A stretch of 64,000 nucleotides of DNA from Klebsormidium nitens (lineage: Eukaryota > Streptophyta > Klebsormidiophyceae > Klebsormidiales > Klebsormidiaceae): NCBI GenBank assembly GCA_000708835.1, contig DF237204.1, positions 4,794 to 68,793 on the forward strand, read 5' to 3'. Every line of letters begins with the position of its first letter. The first letter of the stretch is position 1. Under the pieces are notes generated by a model. It was not told the DNA's origin and searched no databases. It saw nothing but the letters and a program-made list of their open reading frames with translations. This document shows positions 30,590 through 42,643 of the stretch, one piece after another. The translations under genes were made by a program, and so were the position numbers.

Positions 30590-30897
30590 GAATGCCCAAC
30601 TGATTTCCTCCTCTTTCAGTCGCTTGGAGGAGCACTGAACGTGTATCGTGCCTCTCTTGTGTGTCTCAATGATCTGCTCACAAGCTTTCTGCTGCGCTTG
30701 AGGCAGTGTACTTCCGGTCACAACAAAAGATCAGCTTGACGTTGGTTGACTTGCATGCACTTATGTGCAACACAATGTAAAGTTGGCCACTTACCAGCCC
30801 TTTCAGCCACCTGAATGTGTTGGCGAGCCTTGACCCTCTCAATATCCATCTGCATTACATTATGATCTCGAGAAGGAGTGTTGAGGGTATCTTCCAT
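30572..30897 (-). CDS. possible small two-exon gene, unidentified
   Basis: On the minus strand an ATG at 30897 opens a 34-codon frame (MEDTLNTPSRDHNV..., then a Lys/Arg/Glu-rich helix) that reaches a strong donor, G|GTAAGT, at 30795. A phase-matched acceptor at 30697 continues as QQKACEQIIETHKRG and ends at a TGA at 30572-30574, giving about 75 residues. An alternative acceptor a few bases upstream gives a different frame that is also open, so the C-terminal half is uncertain. No family is recognised. The last exon would overlap the final MIC10 exon on the opposite strand by 18 nt. It may be a real small gene, part of a longer one, or chance. Confidence 0.3.
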
Positions 30898-31975
30898 CTT
30901 TCGTGTCAGATTGCATCTATAAGCTCTGTGAGAATTGCACCAGTGCCCTGAGTTCTGGTAGAAGCAGTTACTACTTCGTGTTAGGTCACCCCGTATGCAT
31001 GTAGTGGTGTAGGAGTCATGGCGACAAGAATAAGTCGCTGCATGACACTTATCAGGCTTATGGCCCAGACCTTGTCTTGTGTCAATGTCAGTGGCGCAGC
31101 TGGATTCAATGGTCACAGATGTGCATCTAAACTGACCGTCCGGGCACATGTACAACTACATAGGACGGTTGTGCTCACAAATGAGTACAAAGACAGCTTC
31201 GGAGCAACTTCAAAATAATCACAAGCAACATGTTCAAATCAGCTTCGCAAGAAATTATGCACACAAGCGGGCCAAACTGCCAGGCCATAAATGACCACAT
31301 GCACTCTGAATACTCCGCAGCACATGCCATTGCATGACGGTACATGATGATCCGCGCGTGGCCTTCATGGGTCCACCTTGCTCAAATGCTAATTTCATGC
31401 ATGATGCTCGCCGAACGTGGGGGGCCTTGGCTATCCAGTATATGTCCAGGCCGCTCTATACACATGACCTACGCAAACTAAGGAAGCAACTATAACCGTA
31501 AATTGTCAATTATACCATGTAGTATAGCTACGATCATCAGGCAACCTGGCCGGCATGCATGATTGAAGCATGATCATTAGGTTTCACCGTAATGCACAAT
31601 ACGTACACTGAGTCTTGTAAACATGTGTATATACGCAGAGTGAAAGTGATTGTGGAAGACTTGTGAATCAGTTAGTAATTGCGCATGCAAGTCAAGCACA
31701 ACTGTCGGCAATGCATGGAGTCGCCATTGCTTGGAGAATGCAGCCGGAGTGTACCCCTTCGGAACTTGTTCATTGAAAGGCCAAGAATTCAACATTCATT
31801 CATTAAATCAGGGCTGTTCAGGTGCCTTGCAAATTGACACCACTGCCAAATTTGCCGCAGGATCATTTCTTGGAAGATAGACCGACAGACTCTTCGTCTG
31901 CAAGACAAGACAGTGGCAACCGTATGCAGTATATTGACAGTGACAGAAGTCAGTATCTATCTAATTGTACATCGC
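30898..31975. other. intergenic, no gene supported
   Basis: This AT-rich region lies between the possible small antisense gene and the 3' end of the RING-H2 ligase gene. A 145-codon minus frame (30718-31155) covers part of it, but its upstream half is Cys/Thr-rich with no motif and looks accidental. Confidence 0.5.
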
Positions 31976-34900
31976 CTATACAAGTTCCTCAACGGGGTTA
32001 ATCGCGTCCCTTCTTTCAGGGTCAGTCTGACTTGCCACAGTTGTTGGCCGTTGTCCGCTTTCCATAGCGGAAGGATCGGCCCCACCAATCATATCCGATT
32101 TGCAAAGGGGACAACTGGCGTTGATCTTGAGCCACTGATCAACACACGAGCTGCAAAAGCAGAGTGTTCGACTGTGAGCCTGCGGAATGCTACCCTGTCA
32201 ACAAAACAACTAGGGACTGTCCAGAGAGCATAAAGGGGCATCAGTGCACTGCCGAACCAGCATCTCAGTTGAAACAGAAGAAGGACTTACGAACGTTCTT
32301 CGACTCCATAAAAATTTTACATCCGCTGTCTACTCCCCCGCCATTGAGCTCAAGCAGGCCAAACTCCCATCCGCAGACTTGACATTGCACAGTTGGGTCA
32401 GCGCAGGAAACCCATACATTCTCGATGTATGTAAGGTATACGTTGCCAACCTGTGAAAATGATGAGTGCAAGGCAGCTCCCGAAGCTCGTCCCCATCTTT
32501 GTATTGCCCCAGGCATATGCAACAGAGCTGCAAAAAAGTAGAGCAATCAGCCTACCAAATATTGACTGCAACAAGCTCGGCATTGAGAGCGCATACGGAT
32601 ACCAGCAGAAGGGAAGGGGCCCCGTTCCCCGTTGCTGCTCGTCTAATAACAAGCATACCATCTCAGTACGGTTTGAAAACAACGAGCAAAAGGCCCCGGC
32701 CTGGCAAACTCTGAAGAAAGACGAGCTACCACAGAAACCTTAGAAGCAGGCAGCAGATTTTTCATCACTCCATTGCGCGCGCTTGCAGCAGAACCTGTCG
32801 CATCAACTCCAGCACGTAAGCTTCGAGTCCAAATGCTCGCAAGGTACCAAGCACTCCCAGAGCATATCTTGGTTGCCGAATGTCGCTGTCCAGAAGCCAA
32901 ATGTTCGGAGCTGGCAGTCTCACCGCATCCTCAGCCGCGACAGGCCTCTCTGAGGGTGTTCCGGCTGCGAGGATGCCACCCCGGGCGGTGCGGTCGGCCT
33001 CCCCTTCCGAGTCGCTGGTTGATGACTGACGCGTCAGCCGCTTACTTTTCACGCTCCCAAGCGCCTTGAACTTGTAGGTCGGGAAGGACGTTATGACCTC
33101 CTGGAGAACGAGAAAGCCGGACGGTCAAGAATGATGAACGAGCCTCTGCGGAAAAATGACCGCCAAACCGTGTAACGTTGGCTTAACAAGCAGACACCTT
33201 GCTCGCAGGCAACTTGGAATCTGCAAACTAAAGTGGACCAAGTCCGATGAGGCATCGTCGTATCCAACCGAAAGTCGTGCTTTCAAAACTCAAAAACGGA
33301 CTGTTACTTCCGTTGCAAATTACGATTGCCGGATATGCATAGCCGGTTGCACGCGCGCGAGAGATCTGACAGAGGAGTGGTGGCCAGAAGGAGGGGGCGC
33401 CTCTCCAGCTCGCTGTTGATATGTGTTCGACCAAAGCAGGAGCGAGCAAAGGGCTACGACTCGCTCAAGACCTGGCAGTGGCAAGATCTCACTTGGGAGT
33501 GTCTGGATATCAAACATAATAAGTGAGCTGGCCAATCTTCCCGCCACCGTTAGTACCTTCACAAAAGGTTGTGCAGTGTTTCATGTGTCACTCATTTCAC
33601 AAAGGACCTCTGTGCGGCGGTGTATGCATCCATGTCCTTCCCACAAGTACAAAACAAACCGTCAGATTTTACAACCCAGACAGGACTGGCCTTGCTTGCA
33701 CAGCGCCTTCATCATTGACTCAATACTATGATGTGACAAGGGAAACCCCCTTCGCTTCACTGGAAGATGAGAAACTTCTGACCTTTGAGGCACCGCGGCC
33801 TGTCATGGGCTCATCCACAAAGCCCATCAGTGCTATGCAGGGCAGCAGTAGGCAGATGGTGGCGCACAGGATGAAGGGCATGGCATAGCCCAGGCAACTG
33901 AATGTGAGGAACACTATGCACAACCTGCAGCAAAGAGGAAAGCCCGTCAGCGCCCCCATCTGGCTTCAAGTCCTGTGACCTTTCAAAAGATTGAGAAAGC
34001 CAGGTTGGACATTGATGAACTATGAGTCTGCAGCCGAAAAGTGCCCCGTGCAAGTCGCCAATCGAATAAGAAAAATGAAAGGCCACTTTTCCAGAACATG
34101 AGTAAGGATAATACTCTGTCCTTACGGTGATGTACGACACAAGCTGTGCGACTTAAGCCCCAATCTTAGCCTGACAATCTCAACTGACAGAGAAGGCTGG
34201 GAAGAAGGGAAAAGGACTGCTGGACGATGACCGGAAGCTTACCGATACTGATTCGGAGCGTCGTGAGCGGACGCGTTGCCGCCAAAGAGCCAGACGTTGC
34301 CGGTGACAAACCACACAGCAAAGAAGCAATCGAGACAGATCTTCAGTCGCTCAATGAAGAGAGTCCACCTGCAAAGGCAAGGAAGTTAATTGTTCAACGG
34401 ATGCAAGGGTTGAGGCAATGGAATGAGGGTTTAAGGTGCTCACCATGCAAGCAAAGCATCCTCTGCTTTTGTGTCCATCAACCAAGAGGGGCTTTTTCAC
34501 GCAAACGACACTCTCCATCGAGATCATGTCGCACGTACTGATCGGCGACCTCCGTATATCCCAAGCTGCTTTGAGGGCCCCAATCCTATTTCAGGATCCA
34601 GAGTACGCGCCACTCCCAGGAACCGCCGTCATCCACTTACGAGGTATCATCGAAGCGTCGTGTCCTTGTTGGCTGAACAGCCCCCAGGTCAACGACCGTC
34701 TCGGTCGCTAAAGAAGAGGCGGGTACTGCAGTGGCCCCCTGTTGAATCACAGGATCAGTGGGGGACTGCCTGTTGCGCGTGCGCGCAGAACCCGCGTCGC
34801 TTGACGGGAATTGCAGAGACGAAGAGACCCCGGAGTTGTTGTTGGCGTCAGGCGCAGGGGCCGGCAGCTGTGCTGCATCCTGTCCTTGCACAACGGAGGT

Positions 34901-36354
34901 CTCCTGATCTGTGATTTCACAAGGACAAGAGATTTTGAGTCTGATTACTGAGCAACGGGGGAATTTTGGAGGCACACCAAAAGGCTCCTGAGACTGAAAC
35001 ATTCGCCGTTGATCTAAGCTGCCCCTTGTCGAGAAAGAGACTCCCTTCACCACAAATCAAGATAAACTTGCGGAGATAGACATCCAAGGAGCAATCAAAA
35101 TTGACCTTTCAGGGCAACTAAAGAGCTTGACAGATGCACTGTCTGCTTCCACTTGGCCAGGGCACCAAAACTGACATCTTAAGTTGAATCTCCCCACATC
35201 TTCTCAACCGAATTGTACTCGATAACCATGCCATATTGCTACGTAGGGTTGCTTCATGAAATTAGGGTTAAGGATAGGATGATCAGCCCCACAAAATCAG
35301 CAGAATGCCATTCTCTGATTCAGTACCAATATCATTCCAGACTCTCCAGGGCAGAGAGAATATGTGACCTCTGTGACTGCAATGAAATAGAATCTATGGA
35401 GAAGAAGCTACTTATACAGAACCGTAAATGTAAGTCAACAACATTACTCAACGCACTTACCTTGCATCTGTCGCTGCCGAACTTGAGAACCCCCGGACTG
35501 CCGAGTCCGAGTCCGCCTGTGTGCGTAGCGCCAGTGCAGGATTGGTAGGGTAGCGAAACAGCCTGATGCGTAACCTATGATCCATAGCTGCAAGAAACAG
35601 TTCGCAAATTGCTCACCCCATGTGCTGCAAGCGAGCCCCCTGTGACAGCACCACAACATGGTGCATGCAAAGAAAGTGGCAGTACACAGAATGGACATAC
35701 CAGTAAGCAAGTCACAAGAAGATTGACCAACGTACTGATGACATTTCCATTTACGCTCTACGGTAGAAAGGGGGAAGCAAATCTGCTGAAGCATGGCACA
35801 AGCGCCGAGAGGCAGCCACAGGACACCAACAGGTCACTTACCCCTAGAGGCACCTTTGGCCGCTCGTCCGTGGACACCGACAGAACGACGATGGAGGATA
35901 TAATCTGCGCTAGGGTTACAAACAGCTCGAGAGCGAGCCAATATACAGAGTTGAGGGGACTGCTGCGCTGTCGAATCTGCTGGTTGCCTGCCTGCGCCCC
36001 CTGAGTCTCCCCTTCTCCACCCTGCGTTGGAGCGGTGCTGCTCATGGTGAACACAGGGGGTGGCGGGGACTGACTCGCAGGCAACCTGTTCACAGTCCTT
36101 ACAGGAGTGCGAGGGAGACTGATCACACTGGTGCTGAATGTTGAGATAGGACTGGTGAGGACAGTGTTGGGGGGGCTGGTGGCTGGGGGAGTGCTCTGGC
36201 CGGCAAAAAGCAGCCCCGCAGACCCCAGAAGTGGCGACCTATCAGTTAGCTGTGTCAAATCGGGAGTCAGGGGTTCCGGCGGGATGCACAGGGAGGGAGC
36301 AGCAGGTCCACGGCCAAGAGAGAAGGTAGAGAGAGTCCTTGAACTCGCTGACAT
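31976..36354 (-). CDS. four-TM RING-H2 E3 ubiquitin ligase (plant At1g12760/At1g63170-like)
   Basis: Eight exons on the minus strand: 35842-36354, 35461-35587, 34641-34908, 34243-34368, 33783-33924, 32924-33100, 32451-32527, 31976-32150; all phases agree; 534 residues. It should move ubiquitin from an E2 to substrates at an endomembrane. Residues 1-134 are Ser/Pro/Thr-rich. TM1 is about 136-160, TM2 172-190 ([11 protein letters not shown]), TM3 311-331 and TM4 346-381, the last followed by [16 protein letters not shown], a family hallmark. The RING-H2 is complete: C453, C456, C471, H473, H476, C479, C490, C493 ([19 protein letters not shown], then [18 protein letters not shown]). The RING is split across two exons at HFH|SSC. 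The linker between TM2 and TM3 is long and low-complexity. Intron 5 uses a weak GTCAGA donor, but phase and family sequence support it. The first of two in-frame ATGs is at 36378. Confidence 0.93.
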
Positions 36355-37483
36355 TGCAACCGCTGAATGAGGCAGCACATCGGGTATTGAGAAAGCGTGA
36401 CTGCTTTAGTGTAAGGGGTGTAATACATGGAACCTCATCTGCCAAGAAGATTGCGCAAGTTTGTTCACAGCTACACTAGATCTCCAAAAGACATGACGAG
36501 ACTTTGACCTTGTCCCTAACTAATAATACTGAAAGACAGCTCCCCCTGTGGATTACTATGTCTTTACAAACCCCAAGACGTCTTGCAGACCGGGTTAGGA
36601 GCAATCCTCTTACAGATGCTGCTGGCTCTCTCAATCACAGCTCCGAGAAGATTGTCTGCTTCACAATTGCCCTTTAGTTCTTACATGCAGCACAGTGCAA
36701 TTTCCACGCCCCACTTCCTCTCGGTAGTGGCTCCTAGCCTCCTTTAATGAACGGCTTTACAAATGGAGCCTAGGATAGCCCCTCTCAGCACCGTGGCACC
36801 TCCACCTTTGCTGCTCCTTCCAGCAGCAAGGCGCCCCAGCAGGTGCTCAGAACTGTCTTGTCAACTGCCATGGACCCCTCCAACTCCAACTCCGAGTCCT
36901 CCCTTTCCGGCTAACCTGTTCGATTCAGGCGCTATTAACTCTGACCCACGAGGATCAAGCGAGTCGGAGGAGGATACTTGGAAAGAACTGCATTCTGCTT
37001 CTGCATCCCTGCTGCTTGGCACCAGAACGTACTTGAGAATTCAACTGCGTTAGGTTACAACTTGAGCTAAACCCATCCTTGATTGTTCCGGTTTCTGGAG
37101 AGCGGTTTGTGCCATAACTGACCTAGGGGTGAGCTCAATGAAGGGGGAATGGCTCATGTGCAGAAAACATTCTAATAGTAATATGTACAACTTGGCTGCT
37201 GAATGTGAACGGTGGGCAGCTTCTTTGCATCCACCATGCAGTCAAGTTTAATACCTGCTCCTCATAAGTAAGATTATACTCCTCAAAACTTTAAGCATCA
37301 AGAAACTCAAGTTGCATACTCCAGCTAGGAGAACGACAGAGTCCAGTTGGTGGTGAGTGACTTCCTGATGCGTGACGCTGGAATCCTCATCCTCTTTGTG
37401 GGGAAGAGGACAGGGTAAGAAGGCGCTTTGACAGTTGGGTGCATTTGGGGCCACCCAACCAACCGCGTCTTCCATTGAAAGTC
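36355..37483. promoter_or_regulatory. divergent promoter region between the two RING ligase genes
   Basis: About 1.1 kb separates the start codons of the RING-H2 ligase (-) and the RNF121-like gene (+). The plus frame 36763-37053 (96 codons) is Pro/Ser-rich and includes a short ATG-led peptide near 36.88 kb. It has no phase-consistent link to either gene and is read as leader or chance. No promoter motif can be named with confidence. Confidence 0.4.
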
Positions 37484-40400
37484 ATGGAACCGCCGGAGGG
37501 CGATCTCGCGAAGCCGTTCACGGTGGTGGAATTTGGGCCTTCCTTCTTCCGCCGACTTGACCTGGCAAACTCGTCCCAGTTTGCAGAGGTCCTTCTCAGG
37601 ACTGCTCACAAAGATCCGCAGCTCCACTTCAACTCAAGCCTCCTCTTCAGCCACGCAGCCAACGGATCCGCAGAATTCAACACCAGCACGCTCGCAGGTC
37701 CAGCTACTGACAGCTTGATCAGTGACTTGGCGAAGGAGGTTGTTAGGGAGGCGAATGGGTCCAACCTTGTGATGGTTTTGGATTCAGAGCACCACCAAGT
37801 TTTGTTGGAGAAGGAGGAACCATCTGAACTGACGGTGGAAGTGGGGATTATGATCGCACTGGCGTTCTTCTTGATGGCGCTGTCGCAGGTAAGTTTCGAA
37901 AGAGCACGCTATGTTCCTGAATTGGTTTTCAAGAAACTTTCTTGAGACAAGCACTGTCAAAGTCTCCAGCCTTTGGCTTTAGACAGAGCGATGTTGGCAC
38001 TTCTGAAGATAAGAAAGTTCTGAGATTCATCAATGAGTGTAGTATGGCAGCCAGTTTCGACATCAAGCACAAAGCGAAAAGGTGGAAGTGACAGGAGGTG
38101 GTGGGGATCAAAAGTATGTTTGGTCGAGCAAGAAGTCAGGATGTTGATCATCACGGCCTTCTCACGGAATTGTTGCTGCTGAGAAGCTAGTGGAGATTCG
38201 GATCAAGAGCCTGTGACTGGAAGCTTCTCCCAACAGCATACCCCATGCTGAGAGATGTGAATTGAGCTTTGGGTAGAGAAGGCCAATCTGCACAGCGTCA
38301 ATTTTGAGACGATTCCAGGTTGTCTGGGGGATCCCCCCAAGAGGCGACCTTCGACTTGAAAGCTTTGGCATGCCCTCCTCGTGAATGACGCCCAGCATTC
38401 CCTCCTGCAAGGTTCCAAATCTGTACTATTCAAAGGGAGAAAGCTCTAAGACCAGATGTGGCCATTTTACGACCTTACGCCATGTGTCTGTTACGACCTA
38501 CTCTTTCGAATTGTTTCTCCAGGTACTGCTAGTCCAGTGGCGCAAGAAGCACAAGCGATCTTACAATGCTGTGACCACTTTAGGCCTGTGGCTCTTCCCC
38601 GCCATCTTCAGCGTACATGTCCAGTACTGGAGGATGCTTGCTATCTGGTGAGCCCTGAGTTCGATCTCTCTACTCCATCAGGATCGCATTAAGAAGGTGG
38701 AAAAGTAGTTGAATCTCTGGTTTTAACAGATGAGGAAGGACCGTTCTTGGATCTGCTTTCACAAGCGTGATCAGGTTCAAAGCCCCTGGATTGAATTGTT
38801 GTGGTTTCAGCTTGCATCTCTGGTCTAGGGTGACTTAACAGCGAGTCTGTCGAATCGTGACCCCACCCGATGGACAATTTGCACCTCTTCTGCGACTTTC
38901 GACTTCTTCTTTGGAGATTTTTTCTGCCCGCTCCTCCTGGACATTTTCCCATACTTCAGACGAGCTTCAAGGCCCTTTGTTTTCATGCAACGAATTACCT
39001 TCGAGCACCTCGATTCTGCTCTTTCCAGTAGTCTTCATCTCGCTACTCTACAAGACAAACCAGACAACCAGCAGAACCTTCCCTGAAGTCCAAGCTTTTC
39101 CTGGAAGACCCGTATTCCAACCCCCCCCTTTGCAGGACCGCCTTCTCATTCGTGTCAGGCTACGTTGCATCCCGCTCCGCCCGCCGGCCGCTCTCCCGGA
39201 GCACTCCCCGCCTTGTTTACACATGGTTCCTGTCGGTGCACCGCACCTGCTTTCTCGTTGGCGTCGTCGGTTACGGCCTCCTGCTGTCCGACAGTTTCGC
39301 ACAGCCGGACCCGGAGGCGCCCCGCCTGGGGCTGGGGCCCTTGGGGACCGTCTTGATGTTCTATGGTAAGCATCTATTTCTGTTTGGAGTGTTTACATCC
39401 GTTTATCGTTCATGTACTGTATCAAGAGCGTAGGCCTATTTCAGGTCTGCGAAGTTGGTTCCAGAGCCAACTTCCACTTGAGGCTCCGAGCTGCGGGACT
39501 GCCTACTCTTACATGGTGAGCTGCTGTTTCTGCTTAAAGCAGATCTCGCTTAAATGTTCTAGATGATTCAGGTATCTGCCCTCTCGTATCCCATTGTTGA
39601 TCATCTGTCAGGGCCACTTTAGACTTCTGTCTTCAGCAACAGAGGAGAGCTCGGCTTTTCTTTCGGTCGAGGGTAAGGCCAGGATTAGTCTAACTTCAGT
39701 AGCGGGGCGAAGTCTGTCGAAGATTTTGAACCGAAGGTCGCCGTTGCTGCGTACATTAGCCGTTGATAAAGTGGCCTCTAGGGACTTGACACTGGGTGTA
39801 CGCAGAAACCCACTTCCAAAATTTCTCGATAAGCTGGATTGATCATTGTCCGACGTCACCCGCTACAGGCCTGTACTTCGGCGTGCTCGGTCGCGACCTT
39901 GCTGACGTGTGCACCGACTTCATGGCGTCGCGGGTGGGCTTCGGGGGCCGTCCCTCGCGCAACGGCCCCCAAGCGAGCAACGTGTGCGGGATCTGCGGGC
40001 AGCACCTGCGGGACGCAGAGGCGGCGGCGGAGCAGCTCGAGAACACTGTCGCGCTGCCGTGCAAGCACAGGTGCGAAAGTTCGAGCGTCCGAAATGTTTG
40101 GTTTGGCGTTGTCGACCTTAATAAACTCGGAGAAAACGGCGCTGCCCTGCAAGGACTCGTGCGGATAATTGATTGTAAGCACAATCTGATCTGCGATTTT
40201 CGGTTCAGATTATAACCTATGAGCCTCGAGGGACGGAGCTGCCGTGCTAGCAAAGGTGTGTAACTCGGAACGTCCGTTTAATTGGCCTGATTTTGGTGGA
40301 CTGTAGTCCTTTCCTTTTGACCCGACAAAATGGCGCCGCCCTTCAAGCGCAAGTGAGGAGCTTGTATTGTCTCGACGGAATCGGTTGAAGATGAGCCCAA

Positions 40401-42643
40401 TCTCAATGACCATCATAAGAAGCGCCTGGTAAGCTGTGAATGCTGGACCCAAAAGCACATGCGAGAGGCCAGCGAGGGAGTGACATAGCGACCGTGTCCG
40501 CAAGCAGGTTCGGCTGCGTGGATGCACCAAACGGGCTCACTTGCTCCTCTAGCGAAATCAGGATGGGGCACAGCCTCGTTTTTCCAACAAATCCGATTGC
40601 CAGAGAGTTTTTGCGGTGGGTCAGAAAGGTCGCCGTGCTTTACAAGCAGCGGTGCGAAGTCTTGGGTCATTCGGAGGAACTTTGTAGAAGACCTTTTGTG
40701 AGTATTCCCGGAAGATGAGATTGACAGCACTTGCCCACCCTTCAAAACCCGAGAGCTTCGAAGCTATAGGATACAGTCAATTGTGACGACTGTGTCCTAG
40801 TGATGAAAAAGGTTGGCGTCCAGCCACCCTTGCGAAACGGTGCAACCCTCAAGGACGTCTTTTGTGGACAATCGAGCCTATGCTTTTAGGATTTCGCTTC
40901 TTCGTGCATCAGACTACAGGGGCTGGCCCTCGGTGGCTTTTTCTGCCCGTTGCTACTCGTCGCTAGCCATTGAAGAAGTCAGCCCCGCCGTCTTGGACTT
41001 GATTGAAGCCCTTCTTTCAGACCTGAGTCTTTCAGAGATCAAGTGATACGTCTTGGTCTCCGGGCCCCTTTTGATCCAAGCACGCACCGCTGACTTAATC
41101 CTTCTCACGGCGAATTCTCACTGGCTGTGGACCTCGCGTCGCAGGTATCACGAGTTTTGCATACGAGGATGGGTGATGGTGGGCAAGAAGGACACGTGTC
41201 CCTTCTGCTTGGAAAAGGTGAGGCGTTGTCCAACACCAGTAGTTTCATCCACTTTTTTCCGCGGAGCAGTTTCCAAAGAGTTTGCCCTCGTCCGGAGAGC
41301 GGTTGTTGATATGGCATGAGAAGACGTTTGCACTTGTGCCCTCGGATCGTCTCAAGTGGTGCTAATCCGCTTTGTTGTCCGTCTGTGTCGCTTCACTAAA
41401 ACCTGAGGCTTTGTAAAGCTTGGATTTCAGTCATCACAAAGATCGCTCCTGCTCCATGCACTATCTGATATCTTGCCATTACACACCCGGGTGGGTTATC
41501 AAAACGAGAACGCGTCATTTTTGCTGACTGAAGGGTCTTAGCATCATAGTACAAGATCATCAGGCGGGACATTCTCAGTATATTCAGTAAGGAGATTAAC
41601 GCCGAAGTCCAACGTGTGCGTTTGGCAGGCGGTATTCCCGACGCGTCGTTTGGAGGTTCAGAGACAGAAGGTGCAACTTTCGATCGACCCTCGCACACTC
41701 GGTGGACGTGCCTCTTGGGTCCAAATTTTGTAGAGAGACGGTAAAGGACTTTCCATCGGTTCCACTAACCATGTTTAGACATGCAACAATGTGTGTCTCT
41801 TCGCTCCTTCCAGGTGGACCTTCGGAAGCTGTTTGTGAGCCCGTGGCAAACGCAGTCCGTTCTGTGGTCGCGGCTGCTCGACGCGGTCCGGTACCTAGTG
41901 GTCTGGAACCCGCTAATAGTCATCGTCTGCCAAGTGAGCCCTTCCGCCTCAATCCCGTACCTGGGGCTCGAGTCTCCGTTTTTCATCAATCATTGTCGAG
42001 CACGCGCGTTTGGTCTGTCAACGACTCATCCGACTATTCTTGAAGCCTTGGTCATCAGTTCATTGATACCGGCGTTGTTGTTGACTCGCAGTCCTTCATT
42101 GCAAAGTCTTCTGTGGATGGTTTGATAGGCAAATCTGTGACGCATTTCGCTTTTTACTCGAAATTGGTCGGAGTTCGGTCTCAGTGATTAAGTTGATAAA
42201 ACGCGACTTTTGAGCATGCTGAGTTTCATGGACACGAATCCTTGTTTTTGCGTTCAGTCTGCAACGCTCATAGTAGTTAAAAACTGCAGACGCTGGATCT
42301 GCGCTTTGAGCTGCTTTCCTGCTTTGCAAACCTGTCAGCCGAAGGTGTACTGAACGGTTTGGACTTGCAATCGCGATAGAATACAAAAGGGACCGGCTTC
42401 TGGGCCCCTATAGTCTCTGCAATCTGTCGAACGTCTGCTGGAGCTGGGCAGCGTCCTCTGTTGCTACGGAGTGCCGCGCAGTTTCTTTGCAAACGCTGTG
42501 CAAATCCCTCTAGTTTTGAATCATACACGCTTTAGATCAGAACGGTCTTCCCGTCGGGTTTTGGTGCTCACTTGCGTTTTCCGGTTATGCAGGGTCTCTT
42601 CTACGTTCTTAAGATGGGGAGAAAAAGCGACCCGCCAGGCTGA
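37484..42643 (+). CDS. RNF121: RNF121/RNF175-type multipass RING finger E3 ligase
   Basis: Seven exons: 37484-37888, 38523-38647, 39136-39365, 39869-40070, 41145-41217, 41814-41933, 42593-42643; GT-AG, phases agree; 401 residues. RNF121 is a membrane ligase of the ER/Golgi linked to quality control and trafficking of membrane proteins in animals. Family signatures are exact: VLLVQWRKKHKRSYN after TM1, RRPLSRSTPRLVYTWFL, the block YGLYFGVLGRDLADVCTDFMAS, and the RING. The RING has C293, C296, C318, H320, H323, C326, C339 and C342 (CGICGQ, then PCKHRYHEFCIRGW, then KKDTCPFCLEKVDLRKLF). About six hydrophobic segments are visible. The C-terminus ends soon after the last one (GLFYVLKMGRKSDPPG). 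The N-terminal 118 residues before TM1 are much longer than in animal RNF121 and hold five N-x-S/T sequons (N29, N50, N60, N66, N91). ATG 37484 is the first in frame. Confidence 0.94.

Noticed and set aside
30718-31155. 145-codon minus-strand Cys/Thr-rich frame
   Set aside because: Only its last part (from the ATG at 30897) looks coding and is listed separately; the upstream part has no motif and the frame runs through a good splice donor.
36763-37053. 96-codon Pro/Ser-rich plus-strand frame between the two RING genes
   Set aside because: It has no usable donor that links it in phase to the RNF121-like gene and no family motif; it is probably leader or chance.
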